Shown: positions 17,010 through 26,761, counted from the stretch's first letter. The stretch is DNA of 49,075 nucleotides from an uncultured Alphaproteobacteria bacterium (GCA_944393715.1 CALYBB010000027.1:1-49075); one strand, 5' to 3'. Program-made: numbers and translations. Notes: generated from the letters alone by a model not told the origin.

Positions 17010-17924
17010 TTAAACCAAAAAACGCTGTCCAAAATTAAATCCGCGCAACAACTCAGCTGCCGACATAGCTTTCTTCCCTTGTCGTTGAATTTGCAAAACT
17101 TCAAGAGCATCTTGCGCACAGCCTATAAACAACCTCTCGCCCTCTTGCTGCAAAGCACCGGATGCTAATTGCCACGAATTAGACACTACCTGACAGCGCA
17201 ACAATTTAAACCTCTCCCCGCCATATTCAAAATAAGCCGCCGGATAAGGATTAAAAGCCCTAATTTTGCGCTCAAGCTCTCTCGCCGGCGCCTTAAAATC
17301 AAGCCGACACTCTTCTTTGTCTATTTTCGCTGCATACGTCACCAAGCTTTCGTCCTGAGGTTCCGGCACAATATTATCAAGATTATCCAGCACCTCAACA
17401 ATCAATTTAGCTCCCAGTTCCGCCATTTTGTCGTGCAAAACACCGACCGTCATATCCTTATCAATCTCAATCTCGCCTTTTTTATACATCGCACCGGCAT
17501 CCAAAGCCTCAACCACCTGCATAATTGTAATGCCTGTTTTGGCATCTCCCGCCTCAATCGCCCGCTGCATCGGTGCCGCACCGCGCCAGCGCGGCAGCAA
17601 TGAACCATGGACGTTTAAGCACCCTTTCGGACAAGCCTCAATAATTTCTTTTGGCAATATCAAACCATAGGCAGCCACTATCGAAATATCGGCGCCGAGC
17701 GCGGCAAATTTTTGTTGTTCTTCCGGCTGACGCAACGTTTTCGGTGTCCGGACTTCTATGCCGTGTGCCTCTGCCCACAAATGCACCGGCGATTTTTGCA
17801 ACTCACGCCCGCGGCCGGCCTCCTTGGGTGCTCGAGTATAAACACAAACAACATCATGTTTTTTGGCCAAAGCCTCCAAACTCGGCAAAGCAAATTCCGG
17901 CGTGCCCATAAAAATTATTTTCAT
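17010..17924 (-). CDS. fmt: Methionyl-tRNA formyltransferase
   Basis: Formylates initiator Met-tRNA with 10-formyl-THF. The 304-aa protein begins MKIIFMGTPEFALPSLEAL. It has the catalytic region LNVHGSLLPRWRGAAPMQRAI (Asn and His of the active site), then GITIMQVVEALDAGAMY with the third catalytic residue, Asp. A C-terminal tRNA-binding domain starts near KIRAFNPYPAAYF. The ATG at 17924 has GGGGA upstream; a TTG one codon earlier is less likely. It lies 29 nt downstream of era. No peptide deformylase gene is adjacent. Confidence 0.97.
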   Translation of the reverse strand: MKIIFMGTPEFALPSLEALAKKHDVVCVYTRAPKEAGRGRELQKSPVHLWAEAHGIEVRTPKTLRQPEEQQKFAALGADISIVAAYGLILPKEIIEACPKGCLNVHGSLLPRWRGAAPMQRAIEAGDAKTGITIMQVVEALDAGAMYKKGEIEIDKDMTVGVLHDKMAELGAKLIVEVLDNLDNIVPEPQDESLVTYAAKIDKEECRLDFKAPARELERKIRAFNPYPAAYFEYGGERFKLLRCQVVSNSWQLASGALQQEGERLFIGCAQDALEVLQIQRQGKKAMSAAELLRGFNFGQRFLV

Positions 17925-17953
17925 CAATTTTCCCCTTCCAAACTTGTCTGCTT

Positions 17954-18859
17954 TTAAGCCTTAAAATCCAAGCCCCAAACACTGTACCGGCCGGCATCTT
18001 CCTGCCAGTTTTCGCGCACTTTGACAAACAAGAACAAATGCACCCGCGCCTCCAGCATTTCCTCCAGCTCCCTGCGCGCAGCCTGACCAATACGTTTAAT
18101 CATCGCGCCGCCTTTGCCGAGGACAATCATCTTTTGACCGTCTCTTTCGACATAAATGGTAATTTCGGCCCTGATGGAATTATCTTCGCGCCGCTCCCAA
18201 AGCTCCGGTTCAACCGTCAGCGCATAGGGAAGTTCCTGCTGCAAAAACAAAAACAATTTTTCGCGCACAACTTCTGCCGCCAGCAATTTAGGCGGCATAT
18301 CCGACATCTGCTCCTCGGGATAGTACCACGGGCTCTCTGGCAAATGCCCTGCCAAATAGCGGTAAAATTCTTCCATATTTTCGCCGCTTGCTGCCGACAC
18401 AAAAAAAGTCTCTTCAAAAGCATAAGCTTTGTTTAGAGCTTGGCTCAACGCCAACAAACTTGCCTTTTTAACCAAATCGATTTTATTAATCAGCAACACT
18501 ACCGGCGCTTTTTTGTTTTTAAGTCCTCCAACAATAGCCCTTGTCTCATCGTCAAGCCCTTTTTTGGCATCAACAACCAGCACCACAATATCGGCATCGC
18601 CGGCACCGTCCCAAGCCGAAGCCACCATCGCCCGATCCAACCGGCGTTTGGGCTTAAATATCCCCGGCGTATCCACAAAAATAATCTGCGCATTTTCAAA
18701 AACACCAATACCTTTAACCCGTGTACGCGTTGTCTGCACCTTGGGCGAAACAATCGAAACCTTCGCTCCGACAAAATCATTGGTAATGGTTGACTTTCCT
18801 GCATTCGGCGCACCGATAAGCGCCACAAAGCCGCACCTTGTCGGCTGTTTTTCACTCAC
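17954..18859 (-). CDS. era: GTPase Era
   Basis: Ribosome-associated GTPase that matures 16S rRNA and the 30S subunit. G1 is GAPNAGKST, G2 lies in QTTRTRVKG, G3 is DTPG and G4 is NKID. A C-terminal KH RNA-binding domain includes VLGKGGAMIKRIGQAARRELE. At 301 aa it is typical. The start is GTG, overlapping the rnc stop as GTGA, so translation is probably coupled. The order acpS-lepB-rnc-era is characteristic of Alphaproteobacteria. Confidence 0.97.
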   Translation of the reverse strand: MSEKQPTRCGFVALIGAPNAGKSTITNDFVGAKVSIVSPKVQTTRTRVKGIGVFENAQIIFVDTPGIFKPKRRLDRAMVASAWDGAGDADIVVLVVDAKKGLDDETRAIVGGLKNKKAPVVLLINKIDLVKKASLLALSQALNKAYAFEETFFVSAASGENMEEFYRYLAGHLPESPWYYPEEQMSDMPPKLLAAEVVREKLFLFLQQELPYALTVEPELWERREDNSIRAEITIYVERDGQKMIVLGKGGAMIKRIGQAARRELEEMLEARVHLFLFVKVRENWQEDAGRYSVWGLDFKA

Positions 18860-19503
18860 TTCAATATCTCCAGCATTGCCGATGCCGCGGCAAACTCCGC
18901 CAGCTTTTTACTCGTCCCTTTTCCAATGGCTTTGCGCCCATCATCAAGCACAACCTCCATCTCAAAAACCGGCCGATGCTCGCTGCCGGAACGAGAAAAT
19001 TCCCTGTATTGCGGCGTTCCAAGCTTCAAGTGATGCGTCAATTCCTGCAATCTGGTTTTGCTGTCTTTGGGCGGTGCCACATTCCTGTCAATCAGCTCAC
19101 GCCAATGGTTATTAACGAACTCTATCGCCGCATCAACCCCTGCATCAATATAGATCGCACCAATAACCGCCTCACAAACATCGCATAACACATTTTCGTT
19201 GCAACGCAAATCCTCATTAGCTACTCGCATAAATCTATCAAGCTCCAAGGTCTTTGCCACTTCTGCCACTGTTTCTTTGCACACCAAACCGACAAATCGC
19301 TGAGACAAACTTCCCTCCGGTTCATCCGGAAACAAATTATACAATAGCGATGCCGCCGCCACACCCAAAACTCGATCGCCCAAAAACTCCAGCCGCTCGT
19401 AATTGGCATCAATATCCGAATCAACACTACCATGCGTAATAGCTTTACGCAAAAGCCCTTCGTTCCTAAAACGATACTTCAATATTTGTTGTAGTGTCTC
19501 CAT
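18856..19503 (-). CDS. rnc: Ribonuclease III
   Basis: Cleaves double-stranded RNA in rRNA processing and mRNA control. The catalytic signature ERLEFLGDRVLGVAAA appears near residues 36-51, and the second acidic cluster CDVCEAVIGAIYIDAG follows. The C-terminal dsRNA-binding domain begins DSKTRLQELTHHLK and ends GKGTSKKLAEFAAASAML. The length of 215 aa is normal. It starts 15 nt after lepB and overlaps era. Confidence 0.97.
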   Translation of the reverse strand: METLQQILKYRFRNEGLLRKAITHGSVDSDIDANYERLEFLGDRVLGVAAASLLYNLFPDEPEGSLSQRFVGLVCKETVAEVAKTLELDRFMRVANEDLRCNENVLCDVCEAVIGAIYIDAGVDAAIEFVNNHWRELIDRNVAPPKDSKTRLQELTHHLKLGTPQYREFSRSGSEHRPVFEMEVVLDDGRKAIGKGTSKKLAEFAAASAMLEILK

Positions 19504-19518
19504 GACCCCGAAAAGCCT

Positions 19519-20247
19519 CTATTCAATATGGTTAAACAACCGTGACCACCGAATTTTTTTCGGCCAGCTCCAAGGCAGATACCACGCACCTTCATCATTA
19601 TGCGAAAAGAATAAAAAACGCGCCTTGCCGACCAAATTTTCCGCCGGCACAAAACCGACATTAACCCTACTGTCGTCCGAACGATCGCGGTTATCACCCA
19701 TCATAAAATAACTACCCTGCGGCACTCTGATTTCTTCAAAATCATCATTAGGTTCTTGGTCGGACACCTCCAAAATCGGATGCTCTTTACCCTCTGGCAA
19801 AACTTCAATATATTTGCGATACCTCTCAGCGCTGCCGTAACGGTTACGCAAAACAAACTCTTCCTCATTTTTACGCTCAAGCATCTTGCCGTTGATAAAC
19901 AATCTGCCTTTTTCCAACTTTATTTTATCCCCCGGCAGCCCGATAACTCTTTTGATATAATCAGTCGAATTGTCCTGCGGATTTTTAAATACCACCACAT
20001 CACCGCGTTTTGGTGCGTCCTCCCAAATACGCCCATCAAACAGCGGCAGACTGAACGGAAACGAATGCTTGGAATAACCATATGTATATTTGGAAACAAA
20101 AAGATAATCCCCAATATAAAGCGTCGGATACATTGAACCGGAAGGAATTTTAAACGGCTCAAACCAAAGACTGCGAATAAGCAGTGCAATCAAAATTGCA
20201 TAAATAATTGTTTTTATGGTATCAACAAAACTTTCTTCTTTTTCCAT
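19519..20247 (-). CDS. lepB: Signal peptidase I
   Basis: Inner-membrane serine protease that removes signal peptides from exported proteins. One N-terminal membrane helix (about residues 10-29) is followed by IPSGSMYPTL with the nucleophile Ser 38. The general-base Lys lies in DYIKRVIGLPGDKI, and the GDNRDRSDDSR box comes later. The ATG at 20247 is preferred because AGAGG precedes it; the upstream in-frame starts lack a site. The protein is 242 aa. It probably serves the many signal-peptide proteins in this window. Confidence 0.96.
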   Translation of the reverse strand: MEKEESFVDTIKTIIYAILIALLIRSLWFEPFKIPSGSMYPTLYIGDYLFVSKYTYGYSKHSFPFSLPLFDGRIWEDAPKRGDVVVFKNPQDNSTDYIKRVIGLPGDKIKLEKGRLFINGKMLERKNEEEFVLRNRYGSAERYRKYIEVLPEGKEHPILEVSDQEPNDDFEEIRVPQGSYFMMGDNRDRSDDSRVNVGFVPAENLVGKARFLFFSHNDEGAWYLPWSWPKKIRWSRLFNHIE

Positions 20248-20319
20248 CAAGAGGCCTCTGATAACAACCGATTCTCGCAAAAACTCCGCTTATCATACAG
20301 CATTTTTGCAAATTAACAA

Positions 20320-20709
20320 CTACATTTTTTCAATAATAACAACTGCTTGCGCAAATGGTTTATCATCGCTCAAACTGATAAACACATTAGAACTTCCCCC
20401 TCTGGTCAGCTGCCGCAGTCTTTCGAGAGCACCTCCAAAAAATTCCAGCTCCGGCCGACCAACGGCATTATGCCTGAGGGCAATATCATTAAAAGTTATA
20501 CCCTGCGAAAAACCGGTTCCAAGAGCCTTAACCGCAGCCTCTTTAGCCGCCCATACTTTTGCCAAACGCAAAACCTTATCTTTCCCTTTTTCCAAATAGC
20601 TTCTTTCATCTTCACGACAAATCCGCAGACTGAAAGCGTCGCCGTTTTTATTCCAAACCTCGGCAATACGTTCAATACTGACTATATCCGTTCCTAATCC
20701 GACAATCAT
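20320..20709 (-). CDS. acpS: Holo-[acyl-carrier-protein] synthase
   Basis: Transfers phosphopantetheine from CoA to acyl carrier protein. It begins MIVGLGTDIVSIERI, the family start, with the Mg-binding Asp in GTD. The second motif is LAKVWAAKEAAVKALGTG. The end, VFISLSDDKPFAQAVVII, also matches the family. The start at 20709 is chosen by family alignment. The ATG at 20724 is possible because the Shine-Dalgarno is weak at both. It directly follows rsh (18 nt). The pdxJ gene often found next to acpS is absent. Confidence 0.93.
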   Translation of the reverse strand: MIVGLGTDIVSIERIAEVWNKNGDAFSLRICREDERSYLEKGKDKVLRLAKVWAAKEAAVKALGTGFSQGITFNDIALRHNAVGRPELEFFGGALERLRQLTRGGSSNVFISLSDDKPFAQAVVIIEKM

Positions 20710-20727
20710 CTTTACCCAATTCATCAA

Positions 20728-22872
20728 CTATTGATTTGATCTGGCGGCATATGACACGACTTTTGAGGCCTTAAGCGCAGCAATAATATCCGTCAGATGT
20801 TTCAAATCCCGCACTTCAATATCAACAATCAGCTCAAAATAGCTCAACGTCCGGTTGGTTATGTTCAAATTGGCAATATTGCCTTCATTACGAGCAATAA
20901 GGTTTGACAAATCGCCGAGAGCCCCCGGCTCATTGGCCAAAATAACCCTCAACCTCCCGATATGTGTCCCCTCCGTTGCGCCGTCACCCCACGAAATATC
21001 CAGCCACCTTTCCGGTTCAGAGGCATATTTTTCTAGTGCTTTACAATCAATCGAATGCACGGCAACCCCTTTACCGGTCGTCACAATACCGACAATTCTA
21101 TCCCCCGGCAGCGGATGACAGCATCCGGCAAAATGCACCGCCATCCCCGGAATAAGCCCTTTAATCTTAAGCGGCTCAGATTTATTTTTTTTGTCGCTTT
21201 TGCCAAAACCTCGTGCCTTAAAAGATTTAACCACCTTGCCGAGTTTGGACTGTTTATAGCTTGGATAAACCGCCTTCATGACATCCCAAGCTGTAATCAA
21301 GCCCTCTCCAACCTTAGCATAAATATCTTCAACCGACTCGGCCTCAAAATTAGGCAAAACGCTTATCAAGCCTTTATCGTTAAAATCCAAATTTTCGCTT
21401 TTAAAAGTTCTTTCCAACATTTGTTCGCCTAAGGCGGCAAATTGCTCACGCTTGTTGGCACGCACATAGCGGCGGATAGCGGCCTTGGCCTTACCCGTAA
21501 CAACAAATCTGTCCCACTCCGGTGACGGATGCTGCGCCTTTGATGTCAAAACTTCAACCTGATCACCATTTTGCAAGACGGTGCGCAGCGGCTTGATTTC
21601 ACCGTTAATCTTCGCTCCGACGCAGGTATTCCCGACCTTCGAGTGCACCGCATAAGCAAAATCAACCGGCGTGGAATTAACCGGAAGCCCGATCAAATCA
21701 CCCTTAGGCGTAAAGCAAAATACCTGATCATTATACATTTCCAGTTTGGTATTTTCCAAAAACTCTTCCGGATTGGAGGCCTCTTCCAAAATTTCCAACA
21801 ATTCCTGAATCCAGCGAAAATTCTTGCCGACGACTTTCTCACCCTGTTTATATGCCCAATGTGCCGCCACGCCTTTTTCATTAACTTCATGCATCTCCTG
21901 CGTGCGGATCTGAATTTCAATTCGGGTATTTTCCGGCCCGATAACGCCGGTATGAATTGATTTATAACCGTTTGGTTTCGGGGTTGAAATATAATCCTTA
22001 AAACGTCTGGGAACCATATGATATTTACTGTGGACAATACCCAGCGCCTGATAACACGATGCCACATCGTCAACAATGATGCGAAACGCCATAATATCCG
22101 ACAACTGCTCAAACGAAGCATTTTTTTTCTGCATCTTGCGCCAAATGGAATAGGGCGACTTTTCGCGTCCCGAAACCATGGCCTTAACACCGCCTTCGGC
22201 CATATCTTTTTCCAGCTGTTTAATAATTGCCGGCACCAGATTACTGCCCTGTTCACGCAAAAAGTTCAACCGCGCGGTAATAGATTCATAAGCTTCTTTG
22301 TGCAATTCCTTAAAAGCAATTTCCTCGAGTTCGGTTTTAATCTCCTGCATACCGATTCTCTCGGCCAACGGCGCATAAATATCCAAAGTCTCGCGGGCTA
22401 TACGCGCTCTTTTTTCCGGCGCACAAAAATGCAGCGTGCGCATATTATGCAGCCTATCCGCCAATTTTATCAGCAAAACCCTGATGTCTTCCGACATCGC
22501 AAGCAGCAATTTACGAAAATTTTCTGCCTGTTTGGTGTCTTTTGACTTCAGCTCAATCATTGCCAATTTGGTCAGCCCGTCAACCAGCTGCGCCACCTGC
22601 GGCCCAAACAATTCGCGGATTTCTTCAATAGTCGCGTCGGTATCTTCCACCGTATCATGCAAAAGCCCCGCAATAATCGACGTCGAATCCAACTTAAATT
22701 GTGTCAAAATACCGGCCACTTCAACCGGATGCGAATAATAAGGATCACCAGACGTCCTGAGCTGCGCCCCGTGCTTTTTCATTGCATAAACATACGCCCT
22801 GTTCAATGCGTCTTCATCCGCATCCGGATCATAAGATTTAACTAGGTCAACGAGCTCATATTGTCTTAACAT
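20728..22872 (-). CDS. rsh: (p)ppGpp synthetase/hydrolase Rsh (RelA/SpoT family)
   Basis: Bifunctional stringent-response enzyme, 714 aa. The HD hydrolase domain keeps SHPVEVA and LLHDTVEDT (His 48, His-Asp 72-73), so hydrolysis is expected. The synthetase domain contains GREKSPYSIWRKM and IMAFRIIVDD. A TGS domain (about 385-450) and a C-terminal ACT domain (last 75 residues, RLRVILANEPGALGDLSNLIA) complete it. It lies between rpoZ and acpS, as is usual in Alphaproteobacteria. There is no obvious Shine-Dalgarno. A terminator structure separates it from rpoZ. Confidence 0.96.
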   Translation of the reverse strand: MLRQYELVDLVKSYDPDADEDALNRAYVYAMKKHGAQLRTSGDPYYSHPVEVAGILTQFKLDSTSIIAGLLHDTVEDTDATIEEIRELFGPQVAQLVDGLTKLAMIELKSKDTKQAENFRKLLLAMSEDIRVLLIKLADRLHNMRTLHFCAPEKRARIARETLDIYAPLAERIGMQEIKTELEEIAFKELHKEAYESITARLNFLREQGSNLVPAIIKQLEKDMAEGGVKAMVSGREKSPYSIWRKMQKKNASFEQLSDIMAFRIIVDDVASCYQALGIVHSKYHMVPRRFKDYISTPKPNGYKSIHTGVIGPENTRIEIQIRTQEMHEVNEKGVAAHWAYKQGEKVVGKNFRWIQELLEILEEASNPEEFLENTKLEMYNDQVFCFTPKGDLIGLPVNSTPVDFAYAVHSKVGNTCVGAKINGEIKPLRTVLQNGDQVEVLTSKAQHPSPEWDRFVVTGKAKAAIRRYVRANKREQFAALGEQMLERTFKSENLDFNDKGLISVLPNFEAESVEDIYAKVGEGLITAWDVMKAVYPSYKQSKLGKVVKSFKARGFGKSDKKNKSEPLKIKGLIPGMAVHFAGCCHPLPGDRIVGIVTTGKGVAVHSIDCKALEKYASEPERWLDISWGDGATEGTHIGRLRVILANEPGALGDLSNLIARNEGNIANLNITNRTLSYFELIVDIEVRDLKHLTDIIAALKASKVVSYAARSNQ

Positions 22873-22891
22873 TTTATTTTCATTCGCACAT

Positions 22892-22958
22892 AAAAAAAGT
22901 TTCAGCCATTATAACTTACACAACATTGTTTAATTAAGTTTAAATAGCCGAAACTTTT
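22892..22958 (-). terminator. Probable terminator between rpoZ and rsh
   Basis: On the minus strand AAAAGTTTCGGCT pairs with GGCTGAAACTTTT (two wobbles), ending in seven T. The loop is long (about 40 nt) and contains TATAAT, a possible -10 for rsh. Confidence 0.5.
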
Positions 22959-22984
22959 AAAGCAACAAAAATCTTAACGCAGAT

Positions 22985-23458
22985 TTACTCTTCCATATCA
23001 TCTCCGGCATCAAAATCATCCATACCGGTCATATCATCATCCGATATATCGTCAACGCCATCTGCGGCATCATCACTTTCCAAATCCAATGTCTCATCAT
23101 CGCCGCCGTGAATCTGCATAGAATCTTCCAGCTCCGCCTGAGGCAAAACACCGGAAAACTGCTCATCCAAATCAGCCAGCTCTCTTTCGGCAGCCATAAT
23201 TTCGAGCTCTTCTTCCTCAGGTTCTTCAACCTCGACATTTTTCTGCAAACCCATAACCAACGAATGCTGCAATTCTTCAATACTGACGCTTTCGGCAGCA
23301 ATTTCGCGCAACGCAACCACCGAATTTTTATCATTGTCGCGATCAACCGTCAACGGCGATCCGGAGGCAATATCTTTCGCTCTTTGTGCCGCCACCATCA
23401 ACAATTCATAGCGGTTCGGAATTTTATCAATACAATCTTCAACCGTAACACGAGCCAT
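22985..23458 (-). CDS. rpoZ: RNA polymerase omega subunit with long acidic tail
   Basis: Assembly subunit of RNA polymerase. The N-terminal domain is diagnostic: [20 protein letters not shown], then [11 protein letters not shown] and [11 protein letters not shown]. At 157 aa it is roughly twice the minimal omega. Residues 75-157 form a highly acidic tail, almost all Asp, Glu, Gly and Met. AAAGGA precedes the ATG. RpoD in this window has a similar acidic block. The rpoZ-rsh order is conserved in Alphaproteobacteria. Confidence 0.95.
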   Translation of the reverse strand: MARVTVEDCIDKIPNRYELLMVAAQRAKDIASGSPLTVDRDNDKNSVVALREIAAESVSIEELQHSLVMGLQKNVEVEEPEEEELEIMAAERELADLDEQFSGVLPQAELEDSMQIHGGDDETLDLESDDAADGVDDISDDDMTGMDDFDAGDDMEE

Positions 23459-23576
23459 TTTTATATTCCTTTGCTAAAATCATTAAACAACCGATTCGTT
23501 CTCGGTATAAACACTTCTGCCGTCAAATGCAACAAAAAAATGATTTTTTTGTTATAAAACAACAACATAAATACGT

Positions 23577-24827
23577 CTAATAACGATTTATCGGATACCC
23601 GAAAAACTGAAATCCCTTTTCTCTCAATTTTTCACCAAAATCCTTGCGATTCTTTCTAAACGCCAAAACATCGCTAAGCGGCGCCTTATGAGCCTGAATA
23701 ATTGACTGCATGGTTGCAAACCGAACATTTTGCGTATAAGCGCTCATCCCCTTTATTTCGTCATCATATATGCCGCGCCGGTATTCTCTGATCGCCTGCA
23801 CAACGCCTCTGCGAATATTAGCCAGACGATAAGCCTTTATGGTTTTGTCGCAAGTATAAGCCCATTCGTTCAGAGTAAAGCCTTCGCCGGACACCAGCTG
23901 AGCCAGTTCCCTTTCTTTTCCCAGTATACGTGCTTTTTGCACCAATCGGGCGCATGGATTAACCAAATCTTTAAGCCCCGAAGGCACATAGCGGCCGATT
24001 TCCTGTTCTTTTTCATAAGCCATCCACATAATACCGATACGCGTCAGCCAAAACTCATTTTCAGGCTGGTGCGCCCAATCATCAACCGCATCAATCGTCG
24101 CAATAAAAGCCTTAATATCAGCCGCCGTCAACAGGCTGTCTTTGGTCGGCCGCAGCGTGCGCAAATCGCTTTTACTGGGCTTGTCTTGCTCCTGATAGTC
24201 AGGCATATATTTTTCCGGCCGAACCATTTTTTTGATTGCGGCATAAAACTGCGGATCATATTCAACTTTCGGATGATAACGCGTCATCTTGGGATACTCT
24301 ATTTCTTCTTCATATCCAGGCCATGCCTCCGGCATCAGCAAAAAATAATAAGCCGGCGATACAAACTCAAGATTTTTAATATCCTTAACTTGTTCGGCAA
24401 TTCTGGTAGGAAACTGATTTTTTGTTTCTTTAATCCCCGGAAGATTCAATATCTTCTCCGACATATTCGGGATCTCAAACAATACCGGTCCAATATACTG
24501 ATAATACTTTTTCGGGATCATGCTCAAAAATTCAAGATACAAATCTTCATTTTCGCCCTTAAGACGTTTTTCCTGCATTCCATACGCGGCAATCGTTGTC
24601 TGAAACTCATGATCAAAACCATCCAGCAGATCATAAAAGCTGCGATATTTTTTGTTATATTCGTCGTACTTTTCAAAAGATTTTTCCAACTCCTCTTTGG
24701 ACGGAATATCATCCGCCTCCAGATCAATATCAAAAAAATCGGCAAATTCATCCACTCCGGCCGCCGCCGAAAATGCCTGTAAAACCGAGACCAAAAATAC
24801 AATACCGATCCAAAACCTCAAAAACAT
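23577..24827 (-). CDS. Hypothetical exported protein, 416 aa
   Basis: I do not recognise this protein. With the start at 24827 it opens with a signal peptide (FLRFWIGIVFLVSVLQAFSA), and the mature part is acidic. A helical segment around residues 45-100 is followed by proline- and tyrosine-rich stretches. A final helical domain (about 250-410) contains WMAYEKEQEIGRYVPSG and RRGVVQAIREYRRGIYDDE. Only two Cys are visible in the mature part (near PCARLVQ and YTCDKT), so a disulfide is possible. Longer starts (GTG or TTG, to 24866) exist, so the start is uncertain. Likely periplasmic; function unknown. Confidence 0.7.
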   Translation of the reverse strand: MFLRFWIGIVFLVSVLQAFSAAAGVDEFADFFDIDLEADDIPSKEELEKSFEKYDEYNKKYRSFYDLLDGFDHEFQTTIAAYGMQEKRLKGENEDLYLEFLSMIPKKYYQYIGPVLFEIPNMSEKILNLPGIKETKNQFPTRIAEQVKDIKNLEFVSPAYYFLLMPEAWPGYEEEIEYPKMTRYHPKVEYDPQFYAAIKKMVRPEKYMPDYQEQDKPSKSDLRTLRPTKDSLLTAADIKAFIATIDAVDDWAHQPENEFWLTRIGIMWMAYEKEQEIGRYVPSGLKDLVNPCARLVQKARILGKERELAQLVSGEGFTLNEWAYTCDKTIKAYRLANIRRGVVQAIREYRRGIYDDEIKGMSAYTQNVRFATMQSIIQAHKAPLSDVLAFRKNRKDFGEKLREKGFQFFGYPINRY

Positions 24828-24987
24828 TCCCCTCTTCTGCTTTCTCTCAGACACAATTATACCCAAAAAAATCTAAAAAAAGATAAATACTGACAAATTT
24901 TTAAAAAAGAAGCTGGACTCTAAGCAAATATTACCATAATATGCAACAAGAATAAGGTTTGCTGATAATTTATTAAGGAGGCTTGAT

Positions 24988-25557
24988 ATGGCTTGGACAG
25001 AAGAAATGGTCGAAGAGTTAAAACGCCTTTGGGCTGAAGGTGTAACAACCGGTGAAATCGGTCGCCGTTTAAATATCTCCAAAAACTCCATCGTCGGCAA
25101 AGTTCATCGTCTGGGGCTTTCTGGCCGCCCGTCGCCGATCAAAAAGAAATCGGATACTCCTGCGGCGGAAAAAGAACAACCGGTCAAAACCGCCAAAACG
25201 ACCAAACCGGCAACCAAACCAGCGGCCAAAACACCGGCAACTAAGTCTGATGCATCGGCAAAAGAAGCAAAACCGACTCCTGCACCGGCTACCTCGAAAC
25301 AAAAGATCGAAAGCCAACACGTCGAAACTTTTGAAGAAGATGTCAAATTGGCCAAAAGCCTGAACCCTCCCTCTGACGAACCGGCAAAAAAAGAATTTTT
25401 GTCGCTGACAGATCTTGACAACCACACCTGCCGCTGGCCGATCGGCGATCCTAAAGATGAAAATTTTCATTTCTGCGGCAAAAAGGTGCGCCTCGGACAA
25501 ACTTACTGCGAAGAGCACGCGACGATTGCTTACGTCAGCAAGGCCGGCAAAAAATAA
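24988..25557 (+). CDS. gcrA: GcrA cell-cycle regulator
   Basis: Alphaproteobacterial transcription factor that works with sigma-70 at promoters carrying CcrM-methylated GANTC sites. The N-terminal HTH-like MAWTEEMVEELKRLWAEG, then ISKNSIVGKVHRLGL and SGRPSPI, is diagnostic. A low-complexity Ala/Pro/Thr/Lys linker (about residues 52-115) leads to a C-terminal domain with CRWPIGDPKDENFHFC and a further CEEH, likely the sigma-70-binding part. AAGGAGG precedes the ATG. A single GANTC site (24916-24920) lies upstream. It ends 8 bp from the convergent 26708 gene. Confidence 0.95.
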   Translation: MAWTEEMVEELKRLWAEGVTTGEIGRRLNISKNSIVGKVHRLGLSGRPSPIKKKSDTPAAEKEQPVKTAKTTKPATKPAAKTPATKSDASAKEAKPTPAPATSKQKIESQHVETFEEDVKLAKSLNPPSDEPAKKEFLSLTDLDNHTCRWPIGDPKDENFHFCGKKVRLGQTYCEEHATIAYVSKAGKK

Positions 25558-25565
25558 CTTTCGCC

Positions 25566-26708
25566 TTAGTGAACGTTTCCGCTGTTTTTCAATCGCCGCA
25601 TCTGTTGTGCAAGACTCATCTTTGACGGGTTTTTGGGGTTTATTTTCGGAAGCTCGCCAGTCTTTTGCAAATCATTTTTGGCAAACCTGTCCGGATTCTT
25701 CATCTGTTCCAGAACCTCCTCGACAGGGTACATCATCTTGTGATAAGCGACAATATTTTTATACCTTTCTGGAAGATTCCGCTCATCAAAAACAAGCAGC
25801 TTGTCATTTTTCTTGTCCAAAACCGTTACCAAATCTGGCCTGACTTTTACCATCTCTTTAAGCAAAGCAAAAAAAGTTCCCTTATCCACATAAAAATGCG
25901 CCCGCCCATACTTCAAGCGCTTGTTGCCTCTTCTGTGATAATTCGGCGAAGCACTGACGCGCCCTTCGCCATAAGAAGCACCCTGCGGTCCCATAACTTG
26001 ACAATGTGAAAAAACGGTCTCCCCTTTTTCATTAATCTTAAAAACGATAATAGGCATCGTTTTACGTTCTTGGGCGTCTTCCTCCACCTTGATTGGAACG
26101 ACATCACGAATATCGCCTCTGTCAAAAAAAGGAATCAACCCCCATGCCGGCACGACAGCATCAAAACCATTCTCCATAGCCTCGGACGTAACCATCCCAA
26201 GCCGCCTCAAAAGATTCTTCATGGCCTTGGTGCATCTTCTGGAGCCAACATTAATATTCAAAGAAGTATCCCAAACCTTCTTCATCTGCTCGGACTCTTC
26301 TCCGGCTGCCCTTTCCATATCAGATAACTTGATCGTCACACCACTGGCATCAATTTTCAAATTATCACGATTCTTTAGCCCTGAAAAATCATCAACCACT
26401 TCAAAATTTCGCATTTCCTCAAAGCTGATCGTCTTTTTGTCTTTGCTGGCAATCTTCTTCTCCGCGCCATCAGAACCAACCGAGGTTGTCAGATTATTAG
26501 CCGACGAAGAAACCGCATGCCATCCACCGGAGCTTGCCGACATATCCGCTACCGACGTCGACGACGCCGCCATCAACACCGGCAAAGCAAAACTTCTCAG
26601 CTTTCTTCCCAATTTTTCTGCACGCCCGACCACATTCTTTGGAAACTTTCCGTTCCTTAAAGAATATAAAAGCCTGTTTTTCAAATCCTCATTAGACAAA
26701 ATATCCAT
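25566..26708 (-). CDS. Hypothetical protein, 380 aa
   Basis: I do not recognise this protein. A basic N-terminal region precedes a hydrophobic stretch (about residues 38-55, around RSFALPVLMAASSTSVADM), which could be a late signal sequence or membrane anchor. A Ser/Lys-rich linker follows. The C-terminal domain (about 150-335) holds CTKAMKNLLRRLG and FDAVVPAWGLIPFFDRGD. A basic region is at SPNYHRRGNKRLKYGRAHF. AAGGA precedes the ATG and a good promoter lies directly upstream. The 8-bp gap to the convergent gcrA leaves no room for a terminator. Function is unknown; secretion is possible. Confidence 0.7.
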   Translation of the reverse strand: MDILSNEDLKNRLLYSLRNGKFPKNVVGRAEKLGRKLRSFALPVLMAASSTSVADMSASSGGWHAVSSSANNLTTSVGSDGAEKKIASKDKKTISFEEMRNFEVVDDFSGLKNRDNLKIDASGVTIKLSDMERAAGEESEQMKKVWDTSLNINVGSRRCTKAMKNLLRRLGMVTSEAMENGFDAVVPAWGLIPFFDRGDIRDVVPIKVEEDAQERKTMPIIVFKINEKGETVFSHCQVMGPQGASYGEGRVSASPNYHRRGNKRLKYGRAHFYVDKGTFFALLKEMVKVRPDLVTVLDKKNDKLLVFDERNLPERYKNIVAYHKMMYPVEEVLEQMKNPDRFAKNDLQKTGELPKINPKNPSKMSLAQQMRRLKNSGNVH

Positions 26709-26728
26709 TTTTTCTTCCTTTTTGTCCT

Positions 26729-26757
26729 ATTTTACTATAAAACACCTTCAATGTAAA
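26729..26757 (-). promoter_or_regulatory. Promoter of the 26708 gene
   Basis: Minus strand TTTACA (26752-26757), 17-nt spacer, TAAAAT (26729-26734). The leader would be only about 14 nt and include the Shine-Dalgarno. Confidence 0.65.
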
Positions 26758-26761
26758 CCCC

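Noticed and set aside
23730..24782. A 350-codon plus-strand frame opposite the 23577-24827 gene
   Set aside because: The minus frame has a signal peptide and natural composition; the plus frame is rich in Phe, Ile, Arg and His as antisense shadows are.
24916..24920. GANTC site upstream of gcrA as a CcrM methylation control point
   Set aside because: A single 5-bp site in about 100 bp is near chance expectation; it cannot be claimed from this window alone.
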